This document shows positions 8,877 to 19,724 of a stretch of 64,000 nt of DNA, in pieces. Within the stretch, counting starts at the first letter, position 1; each line of letters opens with the position of its first letter. The translations under genes and the position numbers were made by a program. Source of the stretch: Gammaproteobacteria bacterium (GTDB taxonomy: Bacteria > Pseudomonadota > Gammaproteobacteria > Acidithiobacillales > Acidithiobacillaceae); assembly GCA_023381645.1 (NCBI GenBank), contig JAMCRJ010000013.1, forward strand, positions 1 to 64,000, read 5' to 3'. The notes under the pieces were generated by a model, which searched no databases, was not told where the DNA came from, and saw nothing but the letters and a program-made list of their open reading frames with translations.

Positions 8877-11689
8877 CAGCAGAACTCCCGTGTTTCTCCG
8901 GGTAAGGCGAGATTCTCCACACAGCGGTCGCAAATGTCCGGATGCGCTGGATGGAGACCGATGTCCGGGCGGCGGTGCCAGCAGCGTGCGCACTTCTGGC
9001 CATCACTGGGCCGGACCTGTATGGCGATGCCCGGAAGCGCATCGTCGCAACCCTCCTGGCGCTCTTCGTAGGGGCGCAGGGCACACGCGGAGCTCAGCAG
9101 GAAAAAGCGCAGTTCCTCACCGAGCGGTGCAAGAAACTCATGCCATTCGCTGTTGGCGTAGAGGGCTATTTCTGCATCCAGGCCCGAGCCAATCTTTTTT
9201 CCCTGACGCAGGGGTTCCAGTGCGGCGTTGACGGCGTCCCGCAACTGACCGAGCCGTTCCCAGCGTCCCATCAGGACTTCAGTGTCGGCAGGCAGGGGTA
9301 TTTCCGGATATTGCGCAAAAAACACGCTGGAGAACGGGCGATTGCCCATCCCGTCCCAGATTTCCTCAGCGGTGAAGCTCAGGATGGGGGCCATCCATAC
9401 CACCATGGCTTCGAGCATCTGCCAGAGCACCGTCTGCGCCGAACGCCGCGCCCGCGAGGCTGCGGGGGTGGTGTAGAGGCGATCTTTCAGCACATCCAGA
9501 TAGCGTCCCCCCAGCTCCACCGAGCAAAAGTGGTGCAGACGCTGCTGGACGCGGAGGAATTGATATTCGCTGTAAGCAGCACGAATTTCTTCCTGCAGGA
9601 GCGTGGTACGGGCCAGCATCCAGCGGTCCATTTCCAGCAGATCTGCCGTGGACAAGGCGTCGATGTCCGGATTGAAGTCGTGGGTATTGCCCAGCATATA
9701 GCGGGCTGTATTACGGATGCGCCGGTAGCTGTCGCCCAGTTGCTGGAGGATGGTGTCGGAGATGGGGATCTCGCTGCGGTAGTCCTCCGATGCCACCCAG
9801 AGCCGCAGGATGTCCGCGCCGTAACGGTCGATGATCGCCTGTGGGGCAATGACGTTGCCCACGGACTTGCTCATCTTCCGGCCTTCGCCATCGACGGTGA
9901 AGCCGTGGGTCAGCACCGCCCGGTAGGGCGCCCTTCCTCGGCTGGCAACGGACTCCAGCAGGGAAGACTGGAACCAGCCGCGATGCTGATCGGAGCCTTC
10001 CAGATAAAGGTCGGCCGGGCTGTGCAACTCAGACCTCTGCTCCAGTACAAAGGCGTGGGTGCAGCCGGAGTCGAACCAGACGTCGAGAATGTCCGTGACC
10101 TTGTGAAAGTGATCGTGGCCGCAGCCGCTGCAACGCGCATCCGCGGGCAGAAAATCGCCGTCCGGGTGGTTGAACCAGGCATCGACTCCAGCCGTTTCCA
10201 CCGCACGGGCGATACGTTCGAAGGTGTCGGCATCGCGCAGGGGCTCGCCGCACCGGGTACAGGAGAAGATCGCGACGGGCACGCCCCAGGCCCTTTGCCG
10301 GGAGATGCACCAGTCCGGACGCTGGTTGACCATGCCGGTGATGCGGTCTTTGCCCCAGTCGGGAATCCACCGGGTAGCGTCGATGGCGTCGATGGCCTTC
10401 TCACGCAGGTCATTGGCGCTCATGCTGATAAACCACTGGGGGGTGGCGCGGAAGAGTAATGGTGTCTTGTGGCGCCAGCAATGGGGGTAACTATGGCGGA
10501 TCTTCTCGAAATGGAGCAGGGCATTGCGCCCGCGCAGGAGTTCAGGGATCCGCTCATTGGCCTCCTGTACGGTGATGCCTCCCAGCCCCAGCGGCAGTTC
10601 GTCCTGAAAACGACCGTTGCCGAGCACGGGACTGTCGACCGGCAGGTGATAACGCCGGGACGCTTCATAATCGTCCGCGCCGTGGGCCGGGGCTGTATGT
10701 ACGCAGCCGGTGCCCGCCTCCAGGGTCACATGCCGACCGAGGATGACCGGCACTTCGTAGTCCAGGAAGGGGTGTTTGAGGCGGAGTCCCTCCAGCGCCA
10801 CGCCGGCGAACTCGGCCAGCACCTCCGCTTGCGGGTGACCATAGCGGGCGAGGGCGCTTTCTGCCAGATCTGCGGCGAGGATCAGATGCCGGTTGCCGGA
10901 GCGCAGCAATACGTAGGCATATTCCGGGTGCAGGGCTACCGCCTGATTGGCGGGCAGAGTCCACGGCGTGGTCGTCCAGATCACCACGCTGGCCTCTACA
11001 GGTTCAGCGAGGCCAAGGCGTTGGTGCAGATCGGAGGCGTCGGCGACGACGAAAGCGACGTCGATGGAAGGATCGCTGCGATCCTGATATTCCACTTCCG
11101 CCTCCGCCAGAGCACTACCGCAGTCCACACACCAGTGTACCGGCTTGGCACCGCGTACCACCTGGCCGTTCACGGTCAGGCGACCGAGCTCCCGCAGGAT
11201 ATCGGCCTCAGCCTGGAAGTGCATGGTCAGGTAGGGGTTTCCCCAATCTCCAATGATGCCGAGGCGCTCAAAATCCTGCCGTTGCCCGACAATCTGGCCT
11301 TCGGCATAAGCACGGCAGGCATTGCGGAAGGCCTGGGCACTGACTTTTTCGCCGGGACGCCCCAGTTCCTTTTCCACCTGGATTTCGATGGGCAGCCCGT
11401 GGCAGTCCCAGCCCGGCACATAGGGCACCCGGAAGCCTTCACTCAGCTTGCTTTTGTTGATGATATCCTTGAGCACCTTGTTGACCGCATGACCGATATG
11501 AATCCTGCCGTTGGCGTAGGGCGGGCCATCATGCAGGATGAACGCGGGGCTTGCGGTACGCGCCTTCTGCAGCGCTCCGTAGAGGTCATGCTCCTGCCAG
11601 CGGGCCAGGATCGCGGGTTCACGCTCCGGCAGTTTTCCCTGCATGGGAAAATCGGTTTTAGGAAGGTTGAGGGTCTGCTTGTAGTCCAT
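8876..11689 (-). CDS. ileS: Isoleucyl-tRNA synthetase
   Basis: 937 residues, the usual bacterial class Ia length. HIGH motif in GRIHIGHAVNKVLKD, the editing (CP1) domain with TTTPWTLPANQ, KMSKS in GRKMSKSVGN, and a C-terminal zinc finger CARCWHRRPD...CDRC. It charges tRNA-Ile and edits valine. It is coupled downstream to lspA and lies 2 bp after ribF, so ribF-ileS-lspA form one transcription unit. Confidence 0.97.
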   Translation of the reverse strand: MDYKQTLNLPKTDFPMQGKLPEREPAILARWQEHDLYGALQKARTASPAFILHDGPPYANGRIHIGHAVNKVLKDIINKSKLSEGFRVPYVPGWDCHGLPIEIQVEKELGRPGEKVSAQAFRNACRAYAEGQIVGQRQDFERLGIIGDWGNPYLTMHFQAEADILRELGRLTVNGQVVRGAKPVHWCVDCGSALAEAEVEYQDRSDPSIDVAFVVADASDLHQRLGLAEPVEASVVIWTTTPWTLPANQAVALHPEYAYVLLRSGNRHLILAADLAESALARYGHPQAEVLAEFAGVALEGLRLKHPFLDYEVPVILGRHVTLEAGTGCVHTAPAHGADDYEASRRYHLPVDSPVLGNGRFQDELPLGLGGITVQEANERIPELLRGRNALLHFEKIRHSYPHCWRHKTPLLFRATPQWFISMSANDLREKAIDAIDATRWIPDWGKDRITGMVNQRPDWCISRQRAWGVPVAIFSCTRCGEPLRDADTFERIARAVETAGVDAWFNHPDGDFLPADARCSGCGHDHFHKVTDILDVWFDSGCTHAFVLEQRSELHSPADLYLEGSDQHRGWFQSSLLESVASRGRAPYRAVLTHGFTVDGEGRKMSKSVGNVIAPQAIIDRYGADILRLWVASEDYRSEIPISDTILQQLGDSYRRIRNTARYMLGNTHDFNPDIDALSTADLLEMDRWMLARTTLLQEEIRAAYSEYQFLRVQQRLHHFCSVELGGRYLDVLKDRLYTTPAASRARRSAQTVLWQMLEAMVVWMAPILSFTAEEIWDGMGNRPFSSVFFAQYPEIPLPADTEVLMGRWERLGQLRDAVNAALEPLRQGKKIGSGLDAEIALYANSEWHEFLAPLGEELRFFLLSSACALRPYEERQEGCDDALPGIAIQVRPSDGQKCARCWHRRPDIGLHPAHPDICDRCVENLALPGETREFC

Positions 11690-11691
11690 GA

Positions 11692-12624
11692 TTATTCAAA
11701 GTCCTGGGGATGTTCGGCGAAAAAGTTTCGGGTGTTCACGACGTCATTGCCGATGGCGGCCTTGAGGGTGTCGAGATCTACATATTTCTCTTCGTCCCGC
11801 AGCTTGTGGTGCAGCTCTACGGAAACCTGCTGTCCATAGAGGTCGGGGTTGTCCGCATCCAGACAGTGGGCCTCCAGTACCATCTGTTTGCCGCCGACGG
11901 TGGGGCGCAGACCGATACTGACGGCGGCGATCCAGTTTCCTTTCGGACTCAGCAGGCGTCCGGCAAAGATACCTTTGACCGGCACCGGGCGACGATTCAG
12001 AGGGATATTGGCGGTCGGGAAGCCCAGTTCCCGACCCAGATGATCGCCATGCACGACCCGCCCGCAGAGGGCATAGGGACGTCCCAGCCAGGACGCCGCA
12101 TGGGTCAGGTCGCCGCTCTGCAGAAAGGCGCGGATGCCGGTGCTGCTGACCCGTTGGCCGTCGAGCAGAAAGGGGGGCTGTTCTTTCACCGAAAACCCAT
12201 ACTGTTGCCCGAAGCGGCTGAGCATGTCCAGGTCACCGCGCCGTCTCGCCCCGAAGCGGAAGTCATGGCCGACGCTCAGCAGGCCGCAGCGCATTTGCCT
12301 GACCAGTATCTGAGCAATGAAATCCTCGGCAGGCAGGTTGGCCAGTGACTGATTGAAGGGCAGGCAAGTGATGCTCTGTACCCCATTGTGGCGGAGTGCC
12401 ACCACCTTCTCGCGCAAACTGCTCAGTCGTGGTGGCGCGTCCGCACCCCGGAAAAACTCCCGGGGAAGGGGCTCGAAGGTGAGCACCGCAGTGGGCAGGC
12501 CGCTATCCTGCATGGTCTTGAGCAGCGTCTGATGGCCGCGATGCACCCCATCGAAATTGCCGATACTGACCGCCTGAGGCCGATCAGCGGCGCGGTTGCT
12601 GCGGTGGTGGAGGAAGGAATGCAT
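11692..12624 (-). CDS. ribF: Bifunctional riboflavin kinase/FAD synthetase
   Basis: 310 residues. N-terminal FAD synthetase (nucleotidyltransferase) domain with SIGNFDGVHRGHQ, then the C-terminal flavokinase domain with GRELGFPTANI. It makes FMN and then FAD from riboflavin. Head of the ribF-ileS-lspA cluster. Confidence 0.95.
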   Translation of the reverse strand: MHSFLHHRSNRAADRPQAVSIGNFDGVHRGHQTLLKTMQDSGLPTAVLTFEPLPREFFRGADAPPRLSSLREKVVALRHNGVQSITCLPFNQSLANLPAEDFIAQILVRQMRCGLLSVGHDFRFGARRRGDLDMLSRFGQQYGFSVKEQPPFLLDGQRVSSTGIRAFLQSGDLTHAASWLGRPYALCGRVVHGDHLGRELGFPTANIPLNRRPVPVKGIFAGRLLSPKGNWIAAVSIGLRPTVGGKQMVLEAHCLDADNPDLYGQQVSVELHHKLRDEEKYVDLDTLKAAIGNDVVNTRNFFAEHPQDFE

Positions 12625-12720
12625 GCGCTTCGGTGTGTCCGGGTTTGCCGAAAAATGCGGTCATCTTAGCCTAAAAATATAGATTTCCCTAGGTTGGGGC
12701 AGCGACTGCGATGTCTAGCA

Positions 12721-13173
12721 TCATTCCTCAGCTTCGCCGGCCGTCGCCCAACCAGGCGGATGTTCCCGCAATATGTCCAGCAGGGGGCGGCGCTGGCCAA
12801 ATCCCTGGTCGTGGCCGTGATAAAAGCCCAGGGTGGCTTCGGGGTACCTCCAGCACACATACCCATCGCCGGTGTCGAAGTCGATCAGCCAAAGGCCGGA
12901 AACGACCACGCCTAGTCTTTCCATCTTGTTGATCCATCGCTGAACGATCGCTTCGTAGTCGCCCTCGTAGCGGGTCAGCGCCGCGCGGTTCTCCACGCTG
13001 GCGCGCATGGCATCGAGTACCGGCGCCAACTCATCGTATGCCTGGGCGGTAATGACCCGGACCAGGGGAAAAACGGCCTCGGCCTCGCGCAGGGAAAATA
13101 CTTTCACCTGGCCAGGTCGCTGAATGGCAAAGACCGTATCCCCATGTCCATGTGGTCCATCTGAATCAGACAT
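12721..13173 (-). CDS. DUF2203-family protein
   Basis: 150 residues, acidic; the motif FSLREAEAVFPLVRVI and the C-terminal LWLIDFDTGDGYVCWRYPE...GFYHGHDQGF match the DUF2203 family, whose function is not established. The ATG at 13173 has GGAGGT upstream and lies within the murJ 3' end (8-bp overlap), so translation is probably coupled to murJ. Confidence 0.7.
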   Translation of the reverse strand: MSDSDGPHGHGDTVFAIQRPGQVKVFSLREAEAVFPLVRVITAQAYDELAPVLDAMRASVENRAALTRYEGDYEAIVQRWINKMERLGVVVSGLWLIDFDTGDGYVCWRYPEATLGFYHGHDQGFGQRRPLLDILREHPPGWATAGEAEE

Positions 13174-14719
13174 GCAAAGACCTCCGTCTGTATAGGTCGC
13201 GCAGTTCCCCGATGCCGAGCCACCATCCACCCATAAGGTATAAAACTGCAGCGAGAACCACCAGGCCGAGTACCCGCAACAGCCGTTCCCAGAGTGGCAG
13301 CGACAGCCAGAGGGCCATATCTCCCCGCAGATACAGCAGGACGATCCCCATGAGCAAGGCTAACCCTCCGGTTTTCAGCAGGAAGACTCGCCAGCCTGGC
13401 TGCGCCTGATAAATCCCGTCGCGCCGCAGGCGACGCCAGAGCATCAAGGCGTTGACCAAGGCCGCCGTACTGGTTGCCAGAGCCAGGCCCAGTTGCTGCA
13501 ACGGCCAGGCCAGGATAAGACTGATACCCATGTTGACGACGACACTGATCATGGCGAAACGCACCGGTGTGCGCGTATTCTGATGAGCGTAGAAGGCGGG
13601 TGCGAGTACCCGCGCCGCAATGATCGGCAGGATGCCGAGGCCATAACCTATCAGGCTCAAGGCGCTCTGCCGCGCATCTTCCGCCGTGTAGGCTCCATAA
13701 CGAAACAGACTGATCAGCAAGGGCTGCGCCAGAATGAGCAAGCCGACGGTAGCAGGCAGTCCGATGAGCCAAGTGAGACGCAGGGCCCAGTCCAGCGTTT
13801 GCGGGAATCGTGGCGAACGCTCTGCCGCCTGGCGGGAGAGCAGCGGCAGCACGACTGTCCCCAAGGCCACCCCGAAGACGCCCAAGGGAAACTCCACCAG
13901 GCGATCAGAGTAATACAGATAGGACACTACATTGGCCCCCACCAGGGAGGCGAGGATGGTGTTCAGAAACAGGTTGATCTGCGCAACCGATGCGCCGAAG
14001 GCCGCAGGCCCCATCAACCGCAGTAGCTGGCGCACGCCGGGATCGCGGCGCCGCAGGCGCGGCCAGCACAGGTATCCGACCCGCCTGAGCGCGGGCAGTT
14101 GAAAAAGCAACTGCACTACCCCGCCGATAAGCACGCCCCAGGCCACCGCTATGGCGGGTTGTTGCAGGCGCGGCGCCCAGAATACGGCTGCGGCGATGAT
14201 GCTGAGGTTCAGGAATACCGGCGTAAAAGCGGGTACCGTAAAAAGTCCATAGGTGTTGAGTACACCGCCGGCCAGCGCGACCAGCGAAATAAAGAAAAGG
14301 TAGGGAAAAGTGATGCGCAGCAGTTCTACGGTGAGGTGAAACTTGTCCGGATTGTCTGCGAAACCGGGGGCGATGGCATAGACAACCGCGCTGGCCCCCA
14401 GCATCCCGACGAGGGTAACGATTGCCAGGGCAAGGGCCAGCCACCCGGCCACATCGGCGACAAACGCCCGGGTCTCGCTGGCCGGGCGTGTAGCCCGATA
14501 TTCCCCCAGCACCGGGATGAAAGACTGGGAGAACGCCCCTTCACCGAACAGGCGTCGGAACAGGTTGGGAACGCGGAATGCCACGAAAAACGCGTCCGCC
14601 ATCTCCCCTGCGCCAAAGAGTCGCGCCAGAATCACGTCGCGGGCAAAGCCCAACAGGCGTGACACTAAAGTGTTGCCGCCGACCTTGAGCACGCTGCGCA
14701 GTGGGTGGTGGCCGCTCAT
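13166..14719 (-). CDS. murJ: Lipid II flippase MurJ
   Basis: About 517 residues with some 14 membrane helices. The N-terminus contains SRLLGFARDVILARLFGAG and FRVPNLFRRLFGEGAFSQ, diagnostic of MurJ/MviN. It flips the peptidoglycan precursor lipid II across the inner membrane. I took ATG at 14719 because it puts the family start just before the LRSVLKVGG segment; ATG at 14767 or GTG at 14806 are possible, and none has a strong ribosome site. Confidence 0.93.
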   Translation of the reverse strand: MSGHHPLRSVLKVGGNTLVSRLLGFARDVILARLFGAGEMADAFFVAFRVPNLFRRLFGEGAFSQSFIPVLGEYRATRPASETRAFVADVAGWLALALAIVTLVGMLGASAVVYAIAPGFADNPDKFHLTVELLRITFPYLFFISLVALAGGVLNTYGLFTVPAFTPVFLNLSIIAAAVFWAPRLQQPAIAVAWGVLIGGVVQLLFQLPALRRVGYLCWPRLRRRDPGVRQLLRLMGPAAFGASVAQINLFLNTILASLVGANVVSYLYYSDRLVEFPLGVFGVALGTVVLPLLSRQAAERSPRFPQTLDWALRLTWLIGLPATVGLLILAQPLLISLFRYGAYTAEDARQSALSLIGYGLGILPIIAARVLAPAFYAHQNTRTPVRFAMISVVVNMGISLILAWPLQQLGLALATSTAALVNALMLWRRLRRDGIYQAQPGWRVFLLKTGGLALLMGIVLLYLRGDMALWLSLPLWERLLRVLGLVVLAAVLYLMGGWWLGIGELRDLYRRRSLHV

Positions 14720-15022
14720 GAGGGCGGGAGATATGGGGGATTGGGTGTCATCGCTGGATGATGGCATGTGGGCGGGAGGACGCCAAGGGCATCGCCCTGA
14801 CCCCACAGAGCGGACAGCGATGGGGTCATCAGGCCTGAGTGCTTATGGGGCACGGGCTTCCCGGGCGCGTAACGACCCGGGGCCACTCACGACGGGCATT
14901 TGCCGGAATGTGCAGCCGCGCCCTGTGCCGGCATGGTGCGGTGACTTTGAAACCCGGAAGGGGTCGGCGCGGTTTCCCCGTCCGTCATCTTCTGGCACCT
15001 GCTCTGGATGCGTCCGTAGGTG
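14720..15022. other. Intergenic, no gene recognised
   Basis: About 300 bp between murJ and the next leftward small gene. The open frames here have no family resemblance and no ribosome sites. I looked for rpsT, which often sits near murJ, and did not find it. Confidence 0.5.
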
Positions 15023-15391
15023 TTAAGGCTGATGCGCCTGCGCTTCCTGCTTCGGGGGACGGATCAGTAACGGCACGGGAGCCGGCACGATGGCCTTATC
15101 GCTCCGACGGAGCGCTGCTTCCACCGGGCAGGCAGGCCGACGATGATGGCGCGCATACAAACGTTCCCAGTCGCGGCGGGTCTCAGCGGGTTTGGCGCAC
15201 GCCAGCGCCAGCATGCCAAAACCGTCGTCATCCCAGCCGCAGTCGCTCAGCACATCCTCGGGCCAGCGTTGCATATACGCATCGCGCATGATCCGTCTGC
15301 CCAGTTCGGCGAGATCCTCCGGCACTCCCTGAGCCACGGCCCGCGCTTTCCATTCATCCCATTCAAACAGCATCTCTTCAGAATCTGTCAT
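15023..15391 (-). CDS. Hypothetical protein
   Basis: 122 residues; acidic first half (EEMLFEWDEWKARA), C-terminal tail rich in Pro and Arg. I do not recognise it. ATG at 15391 with AGGAG upstream. Its 5' end faces the rightward yicC operon. Confidence 0.6.
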   Translation of the reverse strand: MTDSEEMLFEWDEWKARAVAQGVPEDLAELGRRIMRDAYMQRWPEDVLSDCGWDDDGFGMLALACAKPAETRRDWERLYARHHRRPACPVEAALRRSDKAIVPAPVPLLIRPPKQEAQAHQP

Positions 15392-15638
15392 GTGGCACGC
15401 TCCTGTAGTTACGACGATACCCTGGCCCGCAAACCGATGCGTCGACCACTCAGGTCAGGCGCCCCGATTTTTTCGATATAGCTGTTTAGGTGTAGTTCGA
15501 GATCCCGGCGGCGTCAAGGCGACTTGCACGCATTTTGTATATGGCAAGCCGGCGAGGATGTCGCCGGACGGGCGGCCGTATGCTAACTTAACCGGTGGAA
15601 GCCCGCTTCCCGCGGGATTGTGCTGGAGAGCCGTCAAA

Positions 15639-16502
15639 ATGATACGCAGTATGACCGGGTTTGCCCGTTGTGAAAGTCGTGGGGCTTGGGGCACGTTGGC
15701 CTGGGAGCTGCGTACCGTAAATCACCGTTTTCTGGACGTCGGTTTGCGCCTTCCAGAGGGCTTGGGCGCCCTTGAAGCAGCGGTGCGGACCCGCCTGCAA
15801 AAAACGCTGGTGCGCGGTCGGGTGGATGCCTGGTTACGTTTTCAGCCCGCCGCCGGCGGGTCATTATGCCTAAACACCGCACTGGCGACGGAGTTGCGCG
15901 GACTTTACGGGGAATTGGCGGATATATGGGAATTTGAAGAAACCGCCTTCAACCCTTGGGATGTACTGCGCTGGCCAGGCATGGTGCAGACCTCCAGCAT
16001 CGATACGGAGGCGCTGGAGGCGGAAGTACTCGCGCTGTTGGACACCGCACTGAGCGGATTGCAGGAGGCCCGCGAGCGGGAAGGCGCCGCCCTGACACAA
16101 CTGCTGCTCGGTCGCGTGGACGCAATTGCGGGGCAGACTGCAGCGCTGCGTGATCACCTGCCGCACCTGGAAAAGGCGTTGCGCGAACGTTTGCAGGCCC
16201 GCTTGCACGATTCGGCGCAACAGGTGGATGCGGGGCGCTGGGAGCAGGAGTTGCTCTTCTATTTGCAACGTCAGGATGTAGCCGAGGAGTTGGACCGTCT
16301 GGATACCCATCTGACGGAGTTGCGGCGTGTTTTACAGCGGCGGGAGGCGGCGGGACGACGCCTCGATTTCCTCATGCAGGAGCTCAATCGCGAGGCCAAC
16401 ACCCTCGCTTCCAAGGCCGGAGACAGTCAGGTGACTTTTGCTTCGGTAGAGCTGAAAGTGCTCATCGAACAGATGCGGGAGCAGGTGCAGAATGTGGAGT
16501 GA
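15639..16502 (+). CDS. yicC: YicC/YloC-family endoribonuclease
   Basis: 287 residues. Starts with the hallmark MIRSMTGFAR; ends in the DUF1732 signature (RRLDFLMQELNREANTLASK). The family includes endoribonucleases implicated in small-RNA decay. It is 6 bp upstream of gmk, the conserved yicC-gmk-rpoZ-spoT order. Confidence 0.93.
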   Translation: MIRSMTGFARCESRGAWGTLAWELRTVNHRFLDVGLRLPEGLGALEAAVRTRLQKTLVRGRVDAWLRFQPAAGGSLCLNTALATELRGLYGELADIWEFEETAFNPWDVLRWPGMVQTSSIDTEALEAEVLALLDTALSGLQEAREREGAALTQLLLGRVDAIAGQTAALRDHLPHLEKALRERLQARLHDSAQQVDAGRWEQELLFYLQRQDVAEELDRLDTHLTELRRVLQRREAAGRRLDFLMQELNREANTLASKAGDSQVTFASVELKVLIEQMREQVQNVE

Positions 16503-16508
16503 AAGTCA

Positions 16509-17147
16509 ATGACGGGTGGAGCAGAACGCGGTATCCTGTGGATAATTTCGGCACCCAGCGGGGCGGGAAAGACCAGTCTGGCCCGGGCGCTGGTAGCGGC
16601 GACCCCGCAATTGCGCACCTCCGTCTCTTACACCACACGGCCCCCGCGACCGGGCGAGGCAGAGGGGGCGGACTATCACTTCGTTCCCTTGGAGACCTTC
16701 ACGGCCATGGCGGAGCGGGGCGAGTTTCTGGAGTATGCCCGGGTGCATGGCAATGGTTATGGCACCAGTGAACCTTGGGTTAAGAGTCAGTTGTTCGCCG
16801 GGACCGACTGTCTGTTGGAGATCGACTGGCAAGGTGCGCGGCAGGTGCGGGAAAGACTGCCGGGGCAGGCGGTCAGTATTTTTATCCTGCCGCCGTCTGT
16901 CGCCGCTTTGGCGGAACGTCTGCGTGGCCGTGGCCAGGATTCAGAGACGGTCATTGCACGCAGGCTGGCGGCAGCACGTGAAGAGTTGTTGCATTATGAC
17001 GAGTTTGATTATCTGGTGGTGAATGATCAGTTCCAGGATGCGTTAGCCGACTTGCAGAGCATTGTCCATGCCGAACATCTGCGGCTGGGTTATCAGCAGC
17101 ATGCTCAGCATCAACGATTAAAGAATCTCCTCGGTATTAGCGGTTAA
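16509..17147 (+). CDS. gmk: Guanylate kinase
   Basis: 212 residues. P-loop in SAPSGAGKTSLARAL, GMP-binding SYTTRPPRPGE, and lid region. It phosphorylates GMP to GDP, feeding GTP and hence (p)ppGpp synthesis by the downstream SpoT. Confidence 0.97.
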   Translation: MTGGAERGILWIISAPSGAGKTSLARALVAATPQLRTSVSYTTRPPRPGEAEGADYHFVPLETFTAMAERGEFLEYARVHGNGYGTSEPWVKSQLFAGTDCLLEIDWQGARQVRERLPGQAVSIFILPPSVAALAERLRGRGQDSETVIARRLAAAREELLHYDEFDYLVVNDQFQDALADLQSIVHAEHLRLGYQQHAQHQRLKNLLGISG

Positions 17148-17170
17148 ATTGATAAAAAGGTGAATAGACG

Positions 17171-17446
17171 ATGGCACGAGTAACCGTAGAAGATTGTCTG
17201 GGTCATGTGGACAATCGTTTTGAGTTAACTTTGGTAGCGGCGCGACGGGCGCGGCAATTGGCCTCCGGCGCTGTGCCGGAAGTGGAGCCGGGACGTGACA
17301 AAAATACGGTCATAGCTCTACGCGAAGTGGCCGCCGGCAAGGTGAGCCGGGCGATTCTGGACGAGCAGATGCCGCCACCGTTACCCAACTTTCCCGGTGC
17401 GGCGAACCGTGAAGCGGCTGGAGCTGAGGATGCCGCTGGCGAGTGA
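17171..17446 (+). CDS. rpoZ: RNA polymerase omega subunit
   Basis: 91 residues starting [10 protein letters not shown], with the conserved [16 protein letters not shown] segment. It helps assemble beta-prime into RNA polymerase. Ribosome site AAAAGGTG upstream of ATG 17171. Its 3' end overlaps the start of spoT. Confidence 0.95.
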   Translation: MARVTVEDCLGHVDNRFELTLVAARRARQLASGAVPEVEPGRDKNTVIALREVAAGKVSRAILDEQMPPPLPNFPGAANREAAGAEDAAGE

Positions 17447-19709
17447 AAGCGAGCCAGGCATAATGGTGCCGACCCTGCCTCTGACCACAGGGGTAGGCGA
17501 TGTGCTGCGCCTGCCGCCGGTCTCTCCGTCTCTGGAGGACCCCTGCGCGCCGCTGCGGGCGTTGCTTCAGCAATATATGACGCCAGAAGAGGTGGCGCGC
17601 GCGCGTGATGCCTACGAATTGGCCGCCAACGCACATGGCGCACAAACCCGGCGCAGCGGTGAGCCCTATATTCATCATCCCGTGGCGGTCGCCTGCATCC
17701 TCGCAGAGCTGCAACTGGATATTTTCACTATTCAGGCTGCCCTGCTCCATGACGTGATCGAAGATTGCAATATCAGCAAGGAAAACATCATCGAGCGCTT
17801 CGGGCCGGAAGTGGCAGAGATGGTGGATGGGGTCAGTAAGCTGGGGCAGGTACGCTTTGAAACCCGTGAAGAGGCACAGGCAGAGAATTTTCGCAAAATG
17901 TTTCTGGCCATGTCCCGGGACATCCGGGTTGTGCTGATCAAGCTGGCGGATCGCTTGCACAACATGCGCACCATGGGTGTGATGACGCCGGAGAAGCGGC
18001 GGCGTATTTCCCGGGAAACTCTCGATATCTACGCGCCCATTGCGCAACGCCTGGGTATTCATGCCATTCGCATCGAGCTGGAGGAGCTGGCCTTCTCCCA
18101 TCTCTACCCCAAGCGTTGGCACACGCTCAATGAGGCCGTAAAGGCAGCGCGTGGTAACCGTAAGGAAGCCGTGCAGAAAATTGAGCATGCCCTGGAGGAC
18201 CGTCTCCTGCAGGAGGGCTTCGCCGCCCAGGTCAGTGGCCGTGAGAAACACGTCTACAGTATCTACAGAAAAATGCAGAAGAAGGGGATGCCCTTTGGTG
18301 ATATCCACGACCTTCATGCCTTCCGGATTATTGTTGCTGATGTGGATACCTGCTATCGCGTTCTGGGTCTGGTTCACAGTCTGTATCGACCGATTCCCGG
18401 ACGTTTCAAAGACTACATCGCCATCCCGAAATCCAACGGATATCAGTCTCTGCACACCGTGCTGCTGGGTCCTTTCGGGCATCCGGTAGAGGTGCAGATC
18501 CGCACCGAGGACATGCACCGGGTCGCCGAGGCGGGGGTGGCGGCACACTGGCTATACAAGACGGGCTCAAGTAACGTGCATGCCGAAATACAGGCGCGCG
18601 CCTGGTTGCAGCGCTTGCTGGAACTGCAGATACAGGGGGGAGATTCCCAGGAATTTCTGGAAAGCGTCAAGCTCGACCTTTTTCCCGATGAGGTCTATGT
18701 TTTCACCCCCAAGGGCAAAATTCTCAGCTTGCCACGGGGTGCGACGGCGGTGGATTTCGCTTACGCCGTGCATACGGATATCGGTGACCAGGCCGTGGCG
18801 GCCAGGGTCAATGATATGTATGTTCCCTTGCGCAGTCCTCTGAGCAACGGCGATAAAGTGGAAATCGTCACGGCGGCTTCGGCGCACCCGCAACCCGGTT
18901 GGCTGGATGTGGTGGTGACCGGCAAGGCGCGCAGCAGCGTTCGCGCTTATCTCAAGACCATGCAGCGTGGTGACGCGGAAGTGCTGGGCCGCAATTTACT
19001 GGAAAAGGCGCTGCAGAGTCTGGGTGCCGACCTCCAGCAGATCGAAGCGACTGATTTTCAGCGGGTGTTGGTGACCTTCAACGTTCAGGATGAGAGCCAA
19101 CTGCTGGCGGCCATCGGCATGGGTGAGGTTTTTCCGCTGGTCGTAGCGCACAAGCTGCTGCCCGAGGAGGGCGATCGCGGGCGGCTGGCGCAGACCGCGC
19201 GCCGTCTGGGCCATGCCGTCAGCCAGCTCCTGCCAAGTCGCCTCAGTCGCGAGGAAGCCACGAAAAAGCCCTTGCTGATTCGGGGGACGGAAGGTATGCC
19301 AGTGACCCTGGCTCGCTGTTGTCGGCCCATCCCTGGCGACCCTATTTTGGGTTTCATCAGTGTTGGCAAGGGTGTGGTGGTACATACCCATGATTGTCAC
19401 AATATCCGCGAGTGGCGCAAACGCCGCGACCGCTGGGTGGACGTGCAGTGGGACCCCGCAGCCCAAGGCGAGTTCCCGGTAGCGATCCGGGTGGTTGCGG
19501 AGAGCGCCCGCGGCGTGCTGGCGCGTATTGCCACCCTGATTTCCGATGAGGATTCCAACATCGATCATGTGGACATCGAGCCGCAGGATGGACTCTACAC
19601 AGGCATCACCTTTACCATAGAGGCACATGACCGCGACCACCTGGCCAGAATCATGCGGAGTTTGCGCAGTTTGCCCATGGTGTCGCGGGTACAGCGGGTC
19701 AAAGGCTAA
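17430..19709 (+). CDS. spoT: Bifunctional (p)ppGpp synthetase/hydrolase
   Basis: About 759 residues. N-terminal HD hydrolase ([32 protein letters not shown]), RelA/SpoT synthetase ([34 protein letters not shown]), TGS ([18 protein letters not shown]) and a C-terminal ACT domain. Both active sites look intact, hence SpoT/Rel type. Start taken as ATG 17430 with GGAG upstream, overlapping rpoZ; GTG 17397 or ATG 17463 are alternatives. Confidence 0.93.
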   Translation: MPLASESEPGIMVPTLPLTTGVGDVLRLPPVSPSLEDPCAPLRALLQQYMTPEEVARARDAYELAANAHGAQTRRSGEPYIHHPVAVACILAELQLDIFTIQAALLHDVIEDCNISKENIIERFGPEVAEMVDGVSKLGQVRFETREEAQAENFRKMFLAMSRDIRVVLIKLADRLHNMRTMGVMTPEKRRRISRETLDIYAPIAQRLGIHAIRIELEELAFSHLYPKRWHTLNEAVKAARGNRKEAVQKIEHALEDRLLQEGFAAQVSGREKHVYSIYRKMQKKGMPFGDIHDLHAFRIIVADVDTCYRVLGLVHSLYRPIPGRFKDYIAIPKSNGYQSLHTVLLGPFGHPVEVQIRTEDMHRVAEAGVAAHWLYKTGSSNVHAEIQARAWLQRLLELQIQGGDSQEFLESVKLDLFPDEVYVFTPKGKILSLPRGATAVDFAYAVHTDIGDQAVAARVNDMYVPLRSPLSNGDKVEIVTAASAHPQPGWLDVVVTGKARSSVRAYLKTMQRGDAEVLGRNLLEKALQSLGADLQQIEATDFQRVLVTFNVQDESQLLAAIGMGEVFPLVVAHKLLPEEGDRGRLAQTARRLGHAVSQLLPSRLSREEATKKPLLIRGTEGMPVTLARCCRPIPGDPILGFISVGKGVVVHTHDCHNIREWRKRRDRWVDVQWDPAAQGEFPVAIRVVAESARGVLARIATLISDEDSNIDHVDIEPQDGLYTGITFTIEAHDRDHLARIMRSLRSLPMVSRVQRVKG

Positions 19710-19724
19710 CAGGGAGTCCAATCC

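Noticed and set aside
8942..10459. A 505-codon open frame opposite ileS
   Set aside because: Antisense shadow of ileS, with no ribosome site or recognisable motif.
14839..15291. Rightward 150-codon frame between murJ and yicC
   Set aside because: No ribosome site and overlaps the better supported leftward gene.
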